DNA from: Heliocidaris tuberculata
Lineage: Eukaryota; Echinodermata; Echinoidea; Camarodonta; Echinometridae
Length of the DNA: 64,000 nt
Direction: 5' to 3'
Assembly (NCBI GenBank): GCA_025618425.1
Contig: CM046851.1
Span: forward strand, 30,547,754 to 30,611,753
The notes below the pieces were generated by a model that was given only the letters and a program-made list of their open reading frames with translations, was not told the origin of the DNA and searched no databases. A program made the position numbers and the translations under genes. Of this stretch, positions 59,380 to 64,000 are shown in pieces; within the stretch, counting starts at the first letter, position 1; each line of letters begins with the position of its first letter.

Positions 59380-61660
59380 TATACCACTCGGTTTTTTTCT
59401 TAATTCCTAAGGTTTAAGACTGTTTTGATCAAAGAAATGTAATACTTCAACAATGATCAGTGGTTGATGAGAGCCCAATGTAGCTCTTAGGAAACTGAAG
59501 AATAAAGACAGTGGCAGCAAAAATTTCTTAGGCCTATATCAGTATATTGCAGTAATTATTTACATACATTTTGAAACGTGATTGGCGGGGGTTCGATGAG
59601 CTTGGATGATCACCCTGTATAGGAAAATATCAAACAATAGGAGTCTATTTGATTTGTGTGTTTGCCTCTCTCCAATTTTGTTATCCCCATCAACATACTT
59701 GTAGTCTCACGTCAGTCCCCTATGTCTATTACTCTGTTGTTGTTTTTTTTAATACTGTGTATTCACATATTCATGTACTGCTTAGATTTGTATACTGTGT
59801 ATGATGTGTGTGTGTTTTTACTGCTTTGTTGACAATTATAAAGGAAATAAAATTGGATTGAATACCCAGGGGGTTGACGATAAAAAATAAATTTGGCCAG
59901 ACTTCCAAAAGTCGGGGGTGGTTGACGATTCTTTGATTATTTTTTTTCGCCAGTTCTCCAAAAGTCACTCAGTGGTGTGGGGGGAGTGGTTGGAGACAAA
60001 TTCTTTTTTCCCCCCGCCTGACAAGTAAAAAAAAAAAAAAAAATTATGAATGAATAAAAATAAATAAACAAATTAACGTCTTTTACACGTTTCCATATAT
60101 GAATGAATAAATGAAGTCAGGGGCGGAACCTGGATTTTGTATAAAGGGGGAGGGGCAAACAAATGCAGGATTGTCAACTTTGAGAAATTGCTTGGAGGGA
60201 GATCCGTATTTGGGGGGGGGGGGGGAGGTGGTGACAATTTTTCTTTTTCTGGCAGCCCTCCAAAAGTCGCTCAGTGCGGGGGTATGGGGTCCAGTTTCCC
60301 TCCATAATTCTCTGACAAGCAAAAAAAAAAACCCCCAAAAAACGTTTTCCGTTCTAAAAGGGGGGGGGGGGGGCTCAAGGCATAGTTTTTTTTTCAAAAG
60401 GGGGGAGGCTCGGGCCGGGATTGCCTCCCCCCCCCAAAAAAAAAAAAAAAAAATCTGCCACTGAATGAACCTATACCTAGACCTAGACCTATCATACTTG
60501 ACCAACAAACTGTGCCAAATTAGGGCTATTTTGATATAACATTAAAATAAGATCTGTATAGTGAAATGCTGTAAGGCCATTACGACATGTACGAGGTGGA
60601 GATGTTTTTCTCAAAAGTACAAGATTCAAAACATAAAAAGTGGTTTTGTAATCACCATAGTAAATGTCAATGTACAAAGATGAAAATACAACATGCTGAG
60701 TATGGATTGGAGCATTTTAATATCAAGAGAGATTTAGAGATACTAATCCTAAATAATTATCACATTGTCTTATAATGTAAAATCTAAAATATTATTCAGA
60801 CATTACATGAAGACTGAAATTAAACTCATCAGACCAAGTTTACATTTTTCCTTGCAAAGCATTTTGTTCACGTTAAAACTATGACATTAATATTCATTAT
60901 TGTTCATATGGATAAACAGATCCCTTTTTTATCACACAGGTTCTGATTTGATTTGTTTCTCCGTTGAAGTTCGTCACGGAAAAGAAAGGAGAAAAAAAAA
61001 ACGGGGAAATTCCCATTATCTGCCTAAATCATGAAAGCCATTGTATTTTAGGGTCTGTTGTCAATAGATTTCCTTTACTGACATCTCATTCAACTTCCTG
61101 CTCCTCCCTATGATACGATGTATGATGTATTACATTGTTTGTCTGAAAATAATATTTCATAACTGAACCCGGATATACGTGTGCTTGCACTGTCAATAAT
61201 AAAATATTTATAATCGAAAGACGTCATCCCATTTCATTTTTTAAAATCATAACAGTTTCATACACTCTCCCTGTTGACAACTTTTCTTTCATGGAATGTT
61301 GATTTTGTTTCGGATATTAGCACGTATTATCACTGTTTATACTACAAGCGGGTAGAATCAATTGACAGACGACCGTTCTGGTATTTTTGGCATTAGGTTT
61401 GGCAGGCTACACAAATTGTATGCAGTGCTCTTTCAGACAGGTGATTGCAATAAAAGAAAAGACTTTGTTATTCTTAAGCTTGAATTTGTATGTATGTATA
61501 GTGAAGGCAATACAGAATCAATTGATAAAATCTAAAGACAATTAATTTAAATAGTGCCATTTTCTTTGAGGCATTTTTAGAAATATTTTTAGTGTAGCTT
61601 TGCGTGTAATTGATAGGCCAAGCCAGACTTTAAATCTTTATATTTTCTCATCAATATTTC
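59380..61660. other. 5' flank of the ADAMTS-like gene
   Basis: Region upstream of the ATG, expected to hold the 5' UTR and promoter. I see no clear TATA box or initiator. It contains G-rich repeat copies (59860-60470) and otherwise AT-rich unique-looking DNA without a supported gene. Confidence 0.4.
60117..60466. repeat. G-rich element, second copy
   Basis: Shares the blocks ACAAATGCAGGATTGTCAAC, TTGCTTGGAGGGAGATCCGT, CCCTCCATAATTCTCTGACA and GTTTTCCGTTCTAAAAG with 28077-28525 and ends AATCTGCCACTG. G runs are shorter. A related partial copy lies at 59868-60040. Confidence 0.72.
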
Positions 61661-61662
61661 GT

Positions 61663-61997
61663 TCTGCTGTCGTAGTCGAGTGGTTTAATCACTTGACTGG
61701 GAATGCAAAGGTCGTGGGTTCGAATCCCGGCATGGCACCTATGCACTTGAGCAAGGCATTTTATCTACATTGCTCCTCTCCACCCAGGTGTTAAATGGGT
61801 ACCCAGTAGGTTGGATTAGCATGTGCGCGCTTGGAAACAGGCGACTGGCGACTGGCTGGAATGCTCCCCAGAGGAGTAGAGAATGTGCACTGTAATGAGC
61901 AGAATCGCAACTGAATCCAGTGACTGGGGTAATAATGCTGTAAGCGCTTTGGTAGGTTACATAGTAACTGGTAAGGTGCTATATAAGAAACAGCTGT
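61663..61997 (+). mobile_element. tRNA-headed SINE
   Basis: GTCGTAGTCGAGTGGTTTAA (box A region) and GGTTCGAATCCCGGCATGGC (box B) are followed by GGCATTTTATCTACATTGCT, CACCCAGGTGTTAAATGGGT and a tail GGTGCTATATAAGAAACAGC. This is a typical complete SINE layout. Confidence 0.8.
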
Positions 61998-62285
61998 TAT
62001 TGTAAACGTATTATCATGGCGATATGGCAAACACAGTCACGGTCAGAAAGGGTTATGTACCTGTTGGTTATAGGTAGAAAATCGGTGACGTTATTCTGTC
62101 CAATTTTAGCTTCCCATATGCTGTGTTTGGTTGGCCTCAAAACAAACCGAATTTTGAATCCATACATGTAGTAATATAAGTGACTGCAGGTTCACTGAAA
62201 TTTGAAGGATATATTTGATATATGAGTTCATTGAGTTGCTTCTTAGTTTATAACGTTGCAAAAAGGGAGGGGAGGGGGGGGAGTC

Positions 62286-62762
62286 GTTTTCCGAAGGTTC
62301 ATAATTCCGAAGGTTCGTAATTCCGAAACACAAATTTCCCATAGCAGGAGGTTCATAATTCCGAAAATGAAATAGGGTTCACAATTCCGAACATTTGACA
62401 TGTTTGATGCATTACTCCGAAGGTTCGTAATTCCGAAAATGAAATAGGGTTCGTAATTCCGAAAAAGAAAATTGGATCATAATTCCGAAGGTTCGTTAAT
62501 CCGAAAATGCTATTGAGTTCTACATAACTTTTCCGAATTATGAACCTTCAGAAATATGAACCCTTTTTAAATTTCGGAATTACGAACCGTCGGAGTAACG
62601 AACCCTAGGAAATACGAACCTTTGGAGAAAAGAACTTTCGGAATTATGAACCTTTGGAAATACAAACCTTTGGAAAAAAAGAATCTTCGGAATTATGAAC
62701 CTTTGGAAATACGAACCTTTGGAAAAAGAACCTTCGGAATAATAAACCTTCGGAAAAACGAC
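62286..62762. repeat. Palindromic minisatellite built on AAGGTTCATAATTCCGA
   Basis: Units of about 17-20 bp (GAAGGTTCGTAATTCCG and variants) repeat in plus orientation from 62290 to about 62515. They then continue as the reverse complement (TTCGGAATTATGAACCTT) to about 62760, forming one large imperfect inverted array. Confidence 0.85.
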
Positions 62763-62769
62763 ATGTAAC

Positions 62770-64000
62770 CGTAAATAGTCACTGGGCATCTTTATTATAC
62801 GATGTGTATATATACTCAACAAAAAAGTAAGTCTCTCCCCCCCCCCCCCCCCCCGATATTACTCGAGAATTATATAATGAAATGCGTTCATTCAAAATCG
62901 AAGTATGCAAAATTCTCTAACCGAAATTTTCATTGGTTATTTGGGAACGACTGATTATGTTTTCATAATGCAATAGAGGGTTTACCCGTGTATAACCTTT
63001 TTATTTATTTTTTTCTTCATTTTATGTTCATGAACACTGAGAAACAGAAATTTATAATGCACATTCATGAAATAACATTGAACATCAGGATTTGACAATA
63101 CAGTTTCATGGATTCGATTGACAAGTTATACGCCTGTACATGAACAAAATTTTGAAAGGAGTACACACATGTATCGCATTATGAAACGCAAAGCGCAACT
63201 TTTTTTCTGCTGCAATAAAAGAACATTTTGTTAATGAAAGCATAATCAATTGTTTAGGAATAACCAGAATGTCTGTTAGAAAATTTTGAAAACTTTGCTT
63301 TTAAAATGAAAAAAAAAAAAAAAAACAAGCAATAAAATATTTTTCGAATTTTATTGAGAGTGTCAGAGTGTCAAGGGTAACAATCTTTTTGGTTGAGTGT
63401 ATTACTAATACTAGGCCACAATTGAGATATCAGTCATCATTTCTACACTTTAAGTTTTCAAAATAAGTCTTTAAAACGGGGAGAAGTGGATGGTAGATAC
63501 GGGTTGAACGGGGACATGCTTTGGGAGAAGTGCACTGGGACAAAATTTTAAGGTTTACATATATGTATATACTATACGACAATACAATACAATTCAATTC
63601 AATTCAATCCAATCCAGTTCAATTCAATTCAATTTCGGTTTTTATTCACAATGACAAAACCGGGCAAAAGTCCGGAGAATAACACTGTAACAATTATAAC
63701 AAAATAAAATAAGTATTAAGCAAGCTTTAGAAAAATATTGACATAGAATAGTAATATAATGATTAAAAAATACTGTTATTTTAAAAGAAATAATGTGGTA
63801 TAGCCACCTCTTCAGAATAGGTGTTAAATTAAAAGTTTCATACCTGAATTTATCTATAAAATACAAAAAGATCACTCACGATATATGATTACATTAAATA
63901 AATATGGTGATGATCAAATATGCAAAAATGGTACAAATTTTAACAAAAGAATATTGATAATTATTTGATCCCCCACCCGTTCACAACGGTAACAATGGTA
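62770..64000. other. Right edge, no gene seen
   Basis: AT-rich DNA with a C run at 62839-62855 and a TTCAA/TTCAATTC simple repeat at 63590-63635. No supported coding region. Confidence 0.4.

Overview
The window is a piece of animal nuclear DNA. It is AT-rich, the genes are split by GT/AG introns, and it carries Penelope-like retroelements, CR1/Jockey-like LINE fragments, tRNA-headed SINEs, several MITE families and long microsatellites. This mix fits a marine invertebrate, and an echinoderm-like deuterostome is my best guess. No single feature proves the species, so that part is inference.

Almost the whole window is ONE minus-strand gene running from an ATG at 59357 to a TGA at 5115 (about 54 kb). 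I assembled 43 coding exons by hand from splice sites and reading phase. All junction phases agree and the summed length (5,580 nt, 1,859 codons plus stop) is a multiple of three. The protein has a signal peptide, a reprolysin/ADAMTS propeptide with a furin-like RRMRR site, and a zinc metalloprotease domain (HETGHSLGVEHD, then a Met-turn). These are followed by disintegrin-like, TSP1, ADAMTS cysteine-rich and spacer modules. Instead of ending as a secreted ADAMTS, it continues into 19 intact, nearly identical Notch-type EGF modules. After the array come a divergent six-cysteine module, a SEA domain split over two exons with a G-S cleavage-type site, a calcium-binding EGF, one transmembrane helix and a tyrosine-rich cytoplasmic tail. 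The architecture reads as a membrane-tethered ADAMTS whose ectodomain could be released or held by a SEA domain. I do not know a described family with this order of domains, and I regard it as the main discovery candidate.

Layout from left to right. 1-4100: a LINE fragment with a TTAA-type MITE inside it, and further MITEs. 5115-8579: tail, transmembrane, cbEGF and second SEA exons. 9680-12490: a Penelope-like element with intact RT and GIY-YIG regions, sitting between the two SEA exons. 12789-14289: first SEA exon and divergent EGF exon. 15375-21644: EGF exon array with higher-order duplications and three broken copies. 22679-22906: spacer exon. 23-35.9 kb: a 13-kb intron packed with a SINE broken by a MITE, LINEs, a G-rich repeat with a 60-G run, a second Penelope-like element with inverted terminal arms, hammerhead-like cores, microsatellites and two adjoining MITEs. 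35.9-41.9 kb: spacer, cysteine-rich, TSP1 and disintegrin exons. 42.9-49.9 kb: metalloprotease exons. 50.3-59.36 kb: propeptide and signal-peptide exons, with a LINE in intron 1. 59.4-64 kb: upstream flank with a SINE, G-rich repeats and a palindromic minisatellite.

No other host protein gene is supported. Most other open frames are microsatellite or repeat translations.
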